Source: JADHLJ01 sp038118725
GTDB taxonomy: Bacteria; Pseudomonadota; Alphaproteobacteria; Thalassobaculales; Thalassobaculaceae
Direction of reading: 5' to 3'
Assembly: GCA_038118725.1 (NCBI GenBank)
Contig: JAYOIK010000065.1
Location: 1 to 31,149, forward strand
Length of the DNA: 31,149 nucleotides
The first letter of the stretch is position 1. Each line of letters opens with the position of its first letter. Below are positions 23,343 through 31,149 of the stretch, one piece after another. The position numbers were made by a program, and so were the translations under genes. The notes below the pieces were generated by a model. That model saw only the letters and a list, made by a program, of their open reading frames with translations. It was not told where the DNA came from and ran no database searches.

Positions 23343-24844
23343 CGGCTTAGCCCCTCCTCGGCGCGTTGGGTCAGCATCTTGCGATCGACCTTGTTGGTCC
23401 CGGTCAGCGGCAGGCTGTCCAGAAAGGTAATCGTGCGCGGATGCTGATAGGCCGGCCCGTTGGCCAGCGTATAGCTCTTGATCAGATCCTCGGTCACCAT
23501 GGCGCCGGGTCGGGCCACGACGAAGGCGACGGGCTTGAAACCCTTGATGTCATCCGGCACCGGCACCACGCAGGCCTGCTCCACCGCCTCGTGGCGCTCC
23601 AGAAGCTTCTCGACCTCCGAGGGATAGATATTCTCGCCGCCGCAATTGAACATGTCGTCGACCCGGCCGACGAAATAATGAAAGCCGTCGGCATCCCGGC
23701 GCATCACGTCACCGGTACGGTACCAGCCGTCCTCGGTCATCGCCTCGGCGGTCTTTTCCGGCATGTTGTGATAGCCGGGGGTGACGGCGGGGTTCTTGCA
23801 ATGCAACTCGCCGTAATCCGCGTCGAGATTATCGCCATCGACCAACCGCGCGATCCCGGCGATGGGATAGCCGACCGAAACATCCGGCTGCGGCGGGCCT
23901 TCCGGATGTGGCCCGTAAACCACCGGGCCAGCCTCGGTGGTGCCGTATCCGTTGGCGATTTCGGCGTTGGGGAACCAGTCCCTGATATCGGCGACCAGCT
24001 TGTTGCTCACCGGGGCCGAGCCCATGCGCACGATGCGGACCGAGGACAGATCGGTTTCTGTCAGGGCCGCCTCCTCGCGCACCACCATCGCCATCATCGC
24101 CGCGACCGAGGTCAACCAAGTCACGCCATGATCGCCGATCGCGCGGATATACTCGACCGCGTTGAATTGCGGCATCAGCACGATGGTCAGATGCGCCGCC
24201 ATGGCCACCTTGCAAATCGCCAGGCCATTCATGTGATAAAGCGGCGCCGCCACCAGCATCCTATGATCCGGGTCCGGACGCTTTTTGATCCGCATCTCGA
24301 CCACCCAGAGATGGCCCGCGTGGGTCAGCGGAACCCCCTTGGGCCGACCGGTCGATCCCGAGGTATAGAGGAACATCGCGACCTCGTCGGGTTCGGGCCG
24401 CGTGGTCTCGAAGTCGCCTGGGTCAAGCAACGCGTCAAATCCACTTGCGCCGTCATCGCCGAACACGACAACGTCGATGCCCTCCGGCACCACGTCCCGG
24501 CGGTCGGCGTCGGTAAAGACCAGCTTGCACTCGGCATCGGCAAGGATGAACTCGACGGTCTCGACCGGGAACTTGTGATTGATCGGGATCGAGACCATGC
24601 CCGCCCGCATGGTGCCGAGATAGGCGATCAGAAACTCGGCGCTGTTGGCCGCCAGGATCGCCAGGCGGTCGCCACGTTTGTAACCACGCGCCACCAGTCC
24701 GCGCGCGACCGCTTGTGCCGCCGCGCTGATATCGCCATGGCTGTAGATCCGAGGCCCCGCCGCGGCGCCGAGATCGATCAGCGCGATCTTGTCGGGATCG
24801 CCCGATCGGTCGAGCAAATCGCCTAGATTAAAAAGATCACTCAT
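23339..24844 (-). CDS. AMP-forming acyl-CoA synthetase (ANL superfamily)
   Basis: A 501-residue ANL-family ligase that activates a carboxylic acid to an acyl-AMP and then the CoA thioester. Motifs in order are the P-loop YTSGSTGRPKG, the ATP-site YGTTEAGP, GWYRTGDVMRR with the catalytic Asp, GRVDDMFNCGGENIYP (A8 hinge) and the C-terminal lysine in LTGTNKVDRKML. It is close in style to medium-chain, aryl or bile-acid CoA ligases, but the substrate cannot be read off. I place the start at ATG 24844, 10-11 bases after an AGGAG, because the longer open frame adds 45 residues without family similarity. It is coupled to the VOC gene and divergent from pobA 193 bp away, which hints at aromatic acid catabolism. 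Confidence 0.87.
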   Translation of the reverse strand: MSDLFNLGDLLDRSGDPDKIALIDLGAAAGPRIYSHGDISAAAQAVARGLVARGYKRGDRLAILAANSAEFLIAYLGTMRAGMVSIPINHKFPVETVEFILADAECKLVFTDADRRDVVPEGIDVVVFGDDGASGFDALLDPGDFETTRPEPDEVAMFLYTSGSTGRPKGVPLTHAGHLWVVEMRIKKRPDPDHRMLVAAPLYHMNGLAICKVAMAAHLTIVLMPQFNAVEYIRAIGDHGVTWLTSVAAMMAMVVREEAALTETDLSSVRIVRMGSAPVSNKLVADIRDWFPNAEIANGYGTTEAGPVVYGPHPEGPPQPDVSVGYPIAGIARLVDGDNLDADYGELHCKNPAVTPGYHNMPEKTAEAMTEDGWYRTGDVMRRDADGFHYFVGRVDDMFNCGGENIYPSEVEKLLERHEAVEQACVVPVPDDIKGFKPVAFVVARPGAMVTEDLIKSYTLANGPAYQHPRTITFLDSLPLTGTNKVDRKMLTQRAEEGLSR

Positions 24845-25037
24845 TCTCGAGGGCTCCTGAGGAAAGGCGGACACGCGCTGGAGTATAGCGGCTCGCGCGG
24901 ACACTCCAAGCGGGCTCATGACGGGATCGCATATTCGCTTTGCAAGCCCGCTACGACTTGGTCGCCGCCGCCGCTTCAACTAACCTGGATGCGCGTGGAG
25001 CGAGAAAGCCCGACGCGGCGCGGCGATTGGAAGTGGC

Positions 25038-26219
25038 ATGGCGGACAAGCGTACCCAGGTCGGAATTGTCGGAGCGGGACCGGCGGGATTGCTGTTGGCC
25101 CAACTTCTGATGGCGCGCGGCATCGACTCGGTGATCCTGGAACAACGCGACCGTGCCTATGTCGAAGGACGGATCCGCGCCGGGGTGTTGGAACAAGGCA
25201 CGGTCGGACTTCTGGCGGAGGCCGGTGTCGGCGCGCGGGTCGCGGCGGAGGGTCAGGCGCATGGCGGCATCGAGATCAGTCTCGCCGGCAAACGGACGCG
25301 CATCGATCTTGAAGATCTTACCAGCGGCAAGGCGGTGACCGTCTACGGCCAGACCGAGGTCGTAAAGGATCTGATCCAGGCCCGGCTGGCGGCCGGCGGG
25401 GAAATCGTCTTCGAGGCCGGTGACGTCACGCCGGTTGATCTCGACACCAACCGGCCACGGCTGTTGTACACTCACGATGGCGAGACCCGTGAGTTGCATT
25501 GCGACTTTATCGCCGGCTGTGACGGCTATCACGGGGTCTGTCGCGCAAGCCTTCCAGGCAGCGCGCTCAAGCTCTATGAGCGCAACTATCCCTATGCCTG
25601 GCTCGGTATCCTGGCCGAGGCGCCCCCGCCAAGCGAGGAACTCATCTACGCAAGCCATCCCCGGGGCTTCGCGCTATTCAGCATGCGGCCGCCGACACGC
25701 TCGCGCCTTTACCTGCAATGCACGCCGGACACGGATCTGGCGGACTGGCCGGACGCGCGGGTTTGGGACGAACTTCGCGCGCGGCTTGGACCAGACGACG
25801 CCGACATGTTGCGCGAGGGGCCGGTATTGGAGAAATCCATCACCCCGATGCGAAGCTTCGTCGCCGAGCCATTGCGCCACGGCAGGCTGTTTCTCGCCGG
25901 CGACGCCGCCCATATCGTGCCGCCGACCGGCGCCAAGGGCCTCAACCTCGCGGCGTCCGATGTCCGGTATCTCTCCTGGGCATTGTTTGATCACTACGAA
26001 AACGGCGATGCTCACCGGCTGGATAGCTATTCCGAAACCGCCCTCTCGCGGGTCTGGAAAGCGGAAAGATTCTCATGGTGGATGACTTCAATGCTTCACA
26101 AGAGCGGCGAGGTCGACGATTTCGACGCGCGCATCAGGATCGCGGAGCTGGAGTATCTCCTGTCCTCCCGAGCCGCGATGACCGTGCTCGCTGAAAACTA
26201 CGTGGGTCTGCCGTTTTAA
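25038..26219 (+). CDS. pobA: 4-hydroxybenzoate 3-monooxygenase
   Basis: A 393-residue class A flavoprotein hydroxylase of PobA length. FAD motifs are GAGPAG (12-17), the CDGYHGVCR DG-segment and GDAAHIVPPTGAKGLNLA (from 288). The residues after the first motif, EGRIRAGVLEQGTV, are the PobA signature. The enzyme converts 4-hydroxybenzoate to protocatechuate with NADPH and O2 in the cytoplasm, feeding the beta-ketoadipate pathway. No PobR regulator or protocatechuate genes are in the window. Start ATG 25038 has a GGAAG a few bases upstream. It is divergent from the acyl-CoA ligase/VOC unit. Confidence 0.92.
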   Translation: MADKRTQVGIVGAGPAGLLLAQLLMARGIDSVILEQRDRAYVEGRIRAGVLEQGTVGLLAEAGVGARVAAEGQAHGGIEISLAGKRTRIDLEDLTSGKAVTVYGQTEVVKDLIQARLAAGGEIVFEAGDVTPVDLDTNRPRLLYTHDGETRELHCDFIAGCDGYHGVCRASLPGSALKLYERNYPYAWLGILAEAPPPSEELIYASHPRGFALFSMRPPTRSRLYLQCTPDTDLADWPDARVWDELRARLGPDDADMLREGPVLEKSITPMRSFVAEPLRHGRLFLAGDAAHIVPPTGAKGLNLAASDVRYLSWALFDHYENGDAHRLDSYSETALSRVWKAERFSWWMTSMLHKSGEVDDFDARIRIAELEYLLSSRAAMTVLAENYVGLPF

Positions 26220-26244
26220 ATCCCACTCGGAGAGCAAGGGGCGG

Positions 26245-27494
26245 TCAACTCGCGCCGGGATCGATCAGTTTTCGAACATCCGCTTGCTGGCGCTGTTCCG
26301 GCGTTAGATTGGCCCCGGTCACATCGACACCGTCGACGACCGCGCCCGAGAAATACGCGCCGGTCAAATCGCTGGACCGAAAGCTCGCCGGGTAGGTCCT
26401 CCCGGTCTTCTTACCATCCGCGCCGACGATCTCCGCCGCCTCGATCCGCGCCTTGAGAAAACGGACGCCAGCCAGATGAGCCTTCGAAAAATCCGTGCCG
26501 TGCAAGCGCGCGAACGAGAAATCCGCGTCGGCCAGCTTAGCATCGCGGAACGTGCTCAAAAACAGCTCCGAACGCACGAAACTCGCGCCTTCCAGATTGC
26601 ACTTTTCGAAGGTCACGCCGCGAACGTCACAGCTGGAAAAGTCCTGTCCTTGCAGTTCTCGTCCGGACAGGTCGGCACGTTGTCCGGTATCGCCGTTCGA
26701 GGCAATCCACAGACTATGGAGGCGCAACAATTCCTCGATCTCCGGCGGCAGGGGTTTTTGGTTGCCGCGGTGGATCGCGCCGCGCAGATCGACGCTGGCG
26801 AGATCGATCGTCGACAGGTCCACATTGCGCAGATTCGCGTCTCTGAGGCGCGCCCCCGCATATCCGCGCCTTCCAGAACCGCGCCGGTCAAATTCACCTG
26901 ATTGAGGGCACAACTCGACAGATCCGCGCCTTTCAGGTTCACGCCGGCTAGATTGGCCACGAACATCTCGACATCCGCGAATTTCGCCTTCTGCGCGCTA
27001 GCGGTGGACAGGTTGGCGCGGGTCATGTCGGAGCCGGTCAAATCCGCGCTGTTCAGATTCGCCTGATACAGATTGCTCGAACGCTCTTCCATGCCGACCC
27101 ACTCGGCCAGACGCCCGGGTCTCAGATCGGTGGAGCGAAGGCTGGCGTATGAAAGTTCCACCAGCTCGAAATTCGCGCCCCGCAGGTCGGCGCCCCGGAA
27201 ATCCGCTTTCATCATATCGGCGGACTGGAAATTCGAGCCGAAGAGATCGGCATCGACAAACGACGCGCCCCGTCCGTTGGCCTTGCTCAGGTTGCATCCA
27301 ACAATGACCGAGCGTTTCAGCTCCAAGCCCTCGAGTATTATCCCTGTCAGATCCAAGCCCTTAAGGGTGAGCCGTCTGCCATCCTCGTCCTTGGAAAGAT
27401 AGCGGGCGTGCGCGAGAATATGGTCATCGAATCCAGCGGCGAATTTTTCGGCCGAGAGCGGCTCCGCGGCGCTGTCTGGCTTCTCATCGGACAT
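26245..27494 (-). pseudogene. Pentapeptide-repeat protein, frameshifted at a G5 run
   Basis: Two frames form one pentapeptide-repeat protein of about 416 residues if one G is restored in the run at 26853-26857 (C5 on the + strand). Frame one (from ATG 27494) carries dozens of A(D/N)LxX units (ADLFGSNFQSADMMKADF, GADLRGANFELVELSYASL), up to GAVLEGADMRG. Frame two resumes with ARLRDANLRNVDLSTIDLAS and continues to 26245. The repeats should fold as a right-handed quadrilateral beta-helix. Two short non-repeat segments with a shared pattern (H..Y/W..S....G....L) start each repeat block. No signal peptide or enzyme domain is seen, so it is likely a cytoplasmic scaffold or protein-protein interaction module. 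Whether the indel is real is unclear. Confidence 0.8.
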
Positions 27495-27679
27495 GGGCGT
27501 TCCAGATATCGCCGCCTTGGTCTCCAGCGGCGGTCATTCCTACAATCCTCAAGACAACTATAGTCGCAATTACGGGATTGAAAAACATTACATATTATGC
27601 CGCCCATACGACCGTCACGTCACTCCATCCGGTGCTTCTTTTAGTTTATTATTGCCAGTTGAAAATCGAGATCCGATTC

Positions 27680-28519
27680 CTAGGAATGCCGGGTTTTGAA
27701 AATCTCGGCCCATTCGGGATGCCATCTCGACAGAGGTGGCCGGTTCTCCGTGATGTCGCCGGCGGCCCAACGGATACGATCGTGATCCATCTCGGTCGTT
27801 ACTTCGTTGTCCGGGCAAAGGATATAAAAATCACCGCGTTCCAGCCCGGCAAGCATGAAGTCCGCCACCTGGACCGGCCACCAGGCACCGGGCTTGTGCT
27901 CGCGCTTGCCGGTCGTGGTGAAGCCCGGGATTAGGAGATGGGCGGAAATCCGATGGCCGTTTTGGCCACGCAACTCGTGTTGCAAGGACTCGGTATAGGA
28001 CTTTAGCGCCGCCTTGGTTGCGTTATAGGCCGCGTTGCCCGGCGGATTGGTGATCCCCTGCTTCGAGCCGGCATTGACGATCATGCCGGGCCGCCCCTGG
28101 CCTTGCATGACCGGCAGGAAGGTCTGAACGCCGTGCAATACCCCCCAGAAGTTCACATCAAAGGCGTGCCGCCATTTTTCAACCGGCTCCGTCGTGGCTC
28201 CGCCGATCCGGGTGACGGCGTTGTTCATGAGAAAATCGACGGCGCCGAACCGATCGAGCACGGCCTCGCGCAGGGCCGCCAATGATATCGGGTCGGATAC
28301 ATCCGTCGGATGGCACAACATATCATCGGGATGCCCCGCGCGCGCGCCCAGATCCGCGGCGATCGCGTTGGCGGCCGAGGAGAGATCGTCCCCTGCGAGG
28401 TCGGCGAGCACCACCTTCATCCCGCGTTCGCTCAGCTTCCTGGCGGCGGCGAGACCTATGCCGCTGGCCGCTCCCGTGATCACCGCGACGCAACCCGTTT
28501 CCAGTGCTGGATGGCTCAC
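27680..28519 (-). CDS. Short-chain dehydrogenase/reductase (SDR)
   Basis: A 279-residue classical SDR. The cofactor motif TGAASGIG is at 15-22, NNA at 99-101 (LMNNAV), and the catalytic set is S152 and YNATK (Y165, K169). It catalyses NAD(P)(H)-dependent interconversion of an alcohol and a carbonyl; the substrate is unknown. The GTG at 28519 is the best start because GAGGAG lies five to ten bases upstream; the in-frame ATG at 28546 has no site. It is alone between the pentapeptide gene (185 bp downstream) and the PilZ gene (88 bp upstream). Confidence 0.86.
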   Translation of the reverse strand: MSHPALETGCVAVITGAASGIGLAAARKLSERGMKVVLADLAGDDLSSAANAIAADLGARAGHPDDMLCHPTDVSDPISLAALREAVLDRFGAVDFLMNNAVTRIGGATTEPVEKWRHAFDVNFWGVLHGVQTFLPVMQGQGRPGMIVNAGSKQGITNPPGNAAYNATKAALKSYTESLQHELRGQNGHRISAHLLIPGFTTTGKREHKPGAWWPVQVADFMLAGLERGDFYILCPDNEVTTEMDHDRIRWAAGDITENRPPLSRWHPEWAEIFKTRHS

Positions 28520-28607
28520 GTGTCTCTCCTCAATTGAAGGGCCCAAGCTTAAACGCGCGAACCAAACACGGGTCCCCTGGGCAAGAACGCGTCCCGCGGC
28601 ATTTCCG

Positions 28608-29132
28608 CTAGAAAATAAATGGTTCCAGAACCCAGACCACCCAACCGAGGCCGCCCATGATTCCGACGATCGAAACGCTCGCGACCAAACGCCGTAATCG
28701 TCTACGCAAAATCTCGGAGCGCTCCGCGCGCTCTCGCTCGGAACGCCATTTCCCCTCGATCGCCGACAACATGCCGAGCAATTGATCGATCTGCTTGCCT
28801 TCCATCGGCTCGAACGCCGCGCCGATCATCTCGCTATCCGGTTCTATCTGGACCGCGCGCGCCCTGAAATCAATTTGCCCGTGGCGACCGCCATCGGGCC
28901 ATATGATCGTTCCCTCGAATACACCTTCCCCGTCCACGGTGCGGTTGTCGCCGCGCATCTGGAAACCGCCCATGGATATATCCACGAGCGAGAAACGAAT
29001 GTTTCCGATTTTCACGAAACCGCCCGTGACTTTCCATCGGCCATGCTGCCGCCTTTCCCGACCGCCTTTCTTCGTGGGCTCGGGGGATGGGGCGGGCACA
29101 TCGTCCGGCGCATCCGTTGCTAGGATACTCAT
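28608..29132 (-). CDS. PilZ-domain protein with C-terminal membrane anchor
   Basis: A 174-residue protein. After a Pro-rich N terminus it carries the c-di-GMP-binding PilZ signature: RxxxR at 28-32 (RRQHGR) and DxSxxG at 51-56 (VDISMGG), followed by the beta-barrel. A charged helix (ERERAERSEILRRRLRR) precedes one hydrophobic segment of about 20 residues (ASVSIVGIMGGLGWVVWVL), so it should be tail-anchored with the PilZ domain in the cytoplasm. It would be a c-di-GMP receptor; targets could be motility or envelope functions. Start ATG 29132 with AGG nine bases upstream. It lies 96 bp after imuA on the same strand, where imuB is usually found. Confidence 0.8.
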   Translation of the reverse strand: MSILATDAPDDVPAPSPEPTKKGGRERRQHGRWKVTGGFVKIGNIRFSLVDISMGGFQMRGDNRTVDGEGVFEGTIIWPDGGRHGQIDFRARAVQIEPDSEMIGAAFEPMEGKQIDQLLGMLSAIEGKWRSERERAERSEILRRRLRRLVASVSIVGIMGGLGWVVWVLEPFIF

Positions 29133-29228
29133 GGGTTCTAGCCTGACAGAATCAGCGACATTTTCCCATGGTAACAGATTCTTTCACCAACCGTGACGTT
29201 TTATGCGGGATGCATACATATGATATTT

Positions 29229-30080
29229 TCATGCGGCCGATCGAGCCTTCATGGGAAAAGAGCGAGATTGGGGCACGGCTTCGGAAGGCCGCTCCACAAG
29301 CGTCCCGATAGCTCGAAACGCCCCGCCTCGCGCGTCCCAGAGCAGGCGTGCCTCACCGGGACGGCCATTGCGGGAACGCAAGAGCTCAACATGCCATCGA
29401 GGGTTCCAATCGTGCGCTTCCCGGACTTCTTGCATCCCCTCTCCTCGCGAGCCGGGGATCGATGTTACCCGCCACCGGGTTTCCGGCGTTCCCGTTGTCG
29501 CCGCATCCATGCCGGCGTCGGGGCGCAGCAGAATACCCGTCACGCCGCTTGCCTCCGCGACCAGTTGCAGGCGCCGGCAATTGATCGATTCCCGCGTTCG
29601 CGCCGCCGCCTTGGGGGGCCCTAGTTCGACCACCACGGCCACCAGCCCCGCGCATCCAAGCCCCTCTTCCATGGCCCAGAGACGTTCCACGTCGCCGCGC
29701 GCCTCGGCCATGATGATTCGCCGAGGATCCACCCCCAGCAACGACAAGCCACGCGCGCAAGGCATGCCGCCATGGATACTGGCGCCCCGCGGGCACCACA
29801 AAACATCTCCATCATCCCGCATTAAGCGGCTTACAAGCGCGGCGGTGAAGCCAAAGCCCGCCGCGTCGCGTACTTCCGGCCATGCCTCGCCGATCACTTC
29901 ATGCACTCGCCCCCGCGCCAATCCTCCGCCGGCGAGACGTCGATCCAACGCCGCCACGCCAAGCGGTGTCACATCCGCCGGTTGATGCCCGCCCCCTCGC
30001 TCAAGCGCGCGCACGCGTTCCCGCAACTCTGCGAGAGCGATGGACGGGCTTGGCGAAAGCACGGGAGCGGTAACAGGCAT
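29229..30080 (-). CDS. imuA: ImuA, SOS-mutasome RecA-like accessory protein
   Basis: A 283-residue ImuA-family protein (SulA/RecA-like fold) of usual length. It has LARGRVHEVIGEAWPE at the RecA-like core, DVLWCPRGASIHGGMP, VDPRRIIMAEARG and RTRESINCRRLQLVAEASG, characteristic of alphaproteobacterial ImuA. With ImuB and DnaE2 it performs error-prone translesion synthesis after DNA damage. The open frame continues upstream, but I place the start at ATG 30080: the extra part is unrelated sequence inside the kinase gene, and a LexA box sits 17 bp before this ATG. imuB normally follows directly; here a PilZ gene follows instead. Confidence 0.87.
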   Translation of the reverse strand: MPVTAPVLSPSPSIALAELRERVRALERGGGHQPADVTPLGVAALDRRLAGGGLARGRVHEVIGEAWPEVRDAAGFGFTAALVSRLMRDDGDVLWCPRGASIHGGMPCARGLSLLGVDPRRIIMAEARGDVERLWAMEEGLGCAGLVAVVVELGPPKAAARTRESINCRRLQLVAEASGVTGILLRPDAGMDAATTGTPETRWRVTSIPGSRGEGMQEVREAHDWNPRWHVELLRSRNGRPGEARLLWDARGGAFRAIGTLVERPSEAVPQSRSFPMKARSAA

Positions 30081-30097
30081 CTGCCAGATCTCATATT

Positions 30098-30112
30098 GTT
30101 CTTCTTTTGTTC
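30098..30112 (-). promoter_or_regulatory. LexA box (GTTC-N7-GTTC) of imuA
   Basis: A perfect alphaproteobacterial LexA operator, GTTC-TTCTTTT-GTTC on the + strand (GAAC-N7-GAAC in the direction of imuA). It lies 17 bp upstream of the imuA ATG and overlaps a CAATAT -10-like element, so LexA binding should block the promoter until SOS induction. This also supports alphaproteobacterial origin. Confidence 0.85.
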
Positions 30113-30126
30113 TATTTAATTTCGCC

Positions 30127-31149
30127 TTACTCGTCAAGCGCGCGCCGCGCGTCATGATCAAAACCGAACAGATCCCGCTCCGCCGGAGCCGTCGCGGTCG
30201 ACAAGGAGAACGTAACCCGTGTTCCCCGCCCCATTTCGCTTTCAATGTCCAATTGCCCGCCATGGGCTTCCACGATCCCCTTGACGATCGCCAATCCCAA
30301 CCCGACGCCCTCGGTCGGTTGCGAGAACTCCGAGCCAAGTGTCGACGTGGAAAACGGCACGACGGCGGTTTCCATTTCCTCCTCGGACATGCCAATCCCG
30401 GAATCCGAGACCCACACGGAAACCCGATGGTTATCAATTGGCTCGGCTCCGACCGTGACCTCCCCGCCCCCGGGCGTGAACTTGCTCGCGTTACTCAGCA
30501 AATTGATCAGAATCTGGTGCAGAGCCCGGCGATCCGCGAGCACTTCGGGAAACTCGGGAGGAACTCGGTTAACGAAACCCAATCCCTTGGGCCGCGCCGT
30601 CTGCTCGATCAACCGCAACGCCTCGTCCACGGCCAGATGCAGATCACAGGAAACCGGAGACAGATCAAGCTGATCCGCCTCGATCCGGGTCATATCCAAA
30701 AGGTCATTAACCAGGTTGAGCAGAAAACCGGCGCTCTTTCCGATATCTCCGACATACTCCCGGTATTTAGGGTTATCGAGCGGCCCGAAAATCTCCTGAT
30801 CGATCAATTGGCTAAAGCCTATGATCGCGTTCAGCGGCGTTCGAAGTTCGTGGCTCATCCGCGCCAGGAAAGCCGATTTTGCGATATTGGCCGTCTCCGC
30901 GTGTTCCTTGGCGCGACGCAAATCGACTTCCATCGTCTTGCGATCGGAAATATCGGTACTGGTCATCCCGACCATCACCACGTCGCCGCTTGCATCCCGG
31001 ATCGGGAAGCGAACGGTCAGCACCGTGATCTCGCCACGCGGGGACGGGATCTGTACTTCCCGCATGAAGGGCCGACCAGTCCGGATAACTTCCCCGTGGT
31101 GGTCAAAAATCTCGCGCGCGTAGGGATCGGGATAGAGATCCGTCACACC
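30127..31149 (-). CDS. Sensor histidine kinase (PAS-HisKA-HATPase), 5' end beyond the window
   Basis: At least 340 residues, open to the right edge, so only the C-terminal part is seen. The first residues are the end of a PAS domain (REVQIPSPRGEITVLTVRF, then ISDRKTM). HisKA follows with phospho-acceptor His in FLARMSHELRTPLNAIIGFS, then HATPase_c with N box HQILINLLSNASKFTP, G1 SDSGIGM and G2 GVGLGLAIVKG. It autophosphorylates on His and passes phosphate to a response regulator, which is not in the window. No receiver domain follows the kinase core. The gene ends 14 bp before the LexA box of imuA on the same strand. The missing N terminus may contain more PAS or membrane segments. Confidence 0.88.
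   Translation of the reverse strand, partial: GVTDLYPDPYAREIFDHHGEVIRTGRPFMREVQIPSPRGEITVLTVRFPIRDASGDVVMVGMTSTDISDRKTMEVDLRRAKEHAETANIAKSAFLARMSHELRTPLNAIIGFSQLIDQEIFGPLDNPKYREYVGDIGKSAGFLLNLVNDLLDMTRIEADQLDLSPVSCDLHLAVDEALRLIEQTARPKGLGFVNRVPPEFPEVLADRRALHQILINLLSNASKFTPGGGEVTVGAEPIDNHRVSVWVSDSGIGMSEEEMETAVVPFSTSTLGSEFSQPTEGVGLGLAIVKGIVEAHGGQLDIESEMGRGTRVTFSLSTATAPAERDLFGFDHDARRALDE

Noticed and set aside
23366..24826. Rightward open frame of 486 codons opposite the acyl-CoA ligase
   Set aside because: Antisense shadow with His/Arg-rich composition; the ligase frame carries all ANL motifs.
30081..30437. N-terminal extension of the imuA frame
   Set aside because: It lies inside the histidine kinase gene in another frame, crosses the LexA box, and lacks similarity to ImuA.

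Overview
The window is high-GC DNA (about 60-65% G+C by eye), densely coding on both strands, with no rRNA, tRNA or CRISPR array that I can see. It looks like an alphaproteobacterium, probably of Rhodospirillales-like type. The best evidence is a GTTC-N7-GTTC LexA box, the alphaproteobacterial form, directly upstream of imuA. A PilZ protein, a PAS/HisKA sensor kinase, several stand-alone catabolic genes and a TPR-glycosyltransferase of FlmG-like architecture are compatible with this.

Layout. (1) 1-2321: a factor-independent terminator for a gene off the left edge, then an ArgE-type M20 deacylase divergent from an ornithine cyclodeaminase/EutC-like enzyme. (2) 2322-2744: non-coding, with REP-like hairpin repeats. 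(3) 2745-5292: a MoaD-like protein with an atypical C terminus and a molybdopterin-binding dehydrogenase subunit whose usual FeS and FAD partners are absent. (4) 5626-6114: a SnoaL-like gene interrupted by an in-frame TGA. (5) 6176-12185: a sugar-modification block. It holds a TPR plus GT-B glycosyltransferase-like protein, a HisH-type glutaminase, a single polypeptide joining a HisF-type barrel to a WbuX/PseA-type N-acetyl sugar amidotransferase, and a frameshifted SAM methyltransferase. (6) 12234-16874: a Baeyer-Villiger-type monooxygenase divergent from a carboxymuconolactone decarboxylase-family protein, a MATE/ANKH-like membrane protein and a crotonase-fold enzyme. (7) 16122-19902: a leftward gene string (cNMP-gated K+ channel, fold-IV transaminase, MycE-like methyltransferase, crotonase) with overlapping junctions. 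(8) 20048-26219: a glutamate-1-semialdehyde-aminotransferase-like enzyme, an ATP-grasp protein with possible insertion-element debris just upstream, an acyl-CoA ligase/VOC pair, and pobA. (9) 26245-31149: a frameshifted pentapeptide-repeat gene, an SDR, a PilZ membrane protein, an imuA without imuB downstream, and the 3' part of a sensor histidine kinase running off the right edge.

The most distinctive system is the HisH / HisF-amidotransferase module. HisH would release ammonia from glutamine, the HisF-type barrel would channel it, and the fused PP-loop enzyme would convert an N-acetyl group on a sugar to an acetamidino group, as known for pseudaminic, legionaminic and related O-antigen sugars. 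The divergent TPR-glycosyltransferase could use the product, for example on flagellin; that link is inference.

Three genes are broken (one TGA, two single-base losses next to short homopolymers). Real decay and sequence/assembly error cannot be told apart from the sequence alone.
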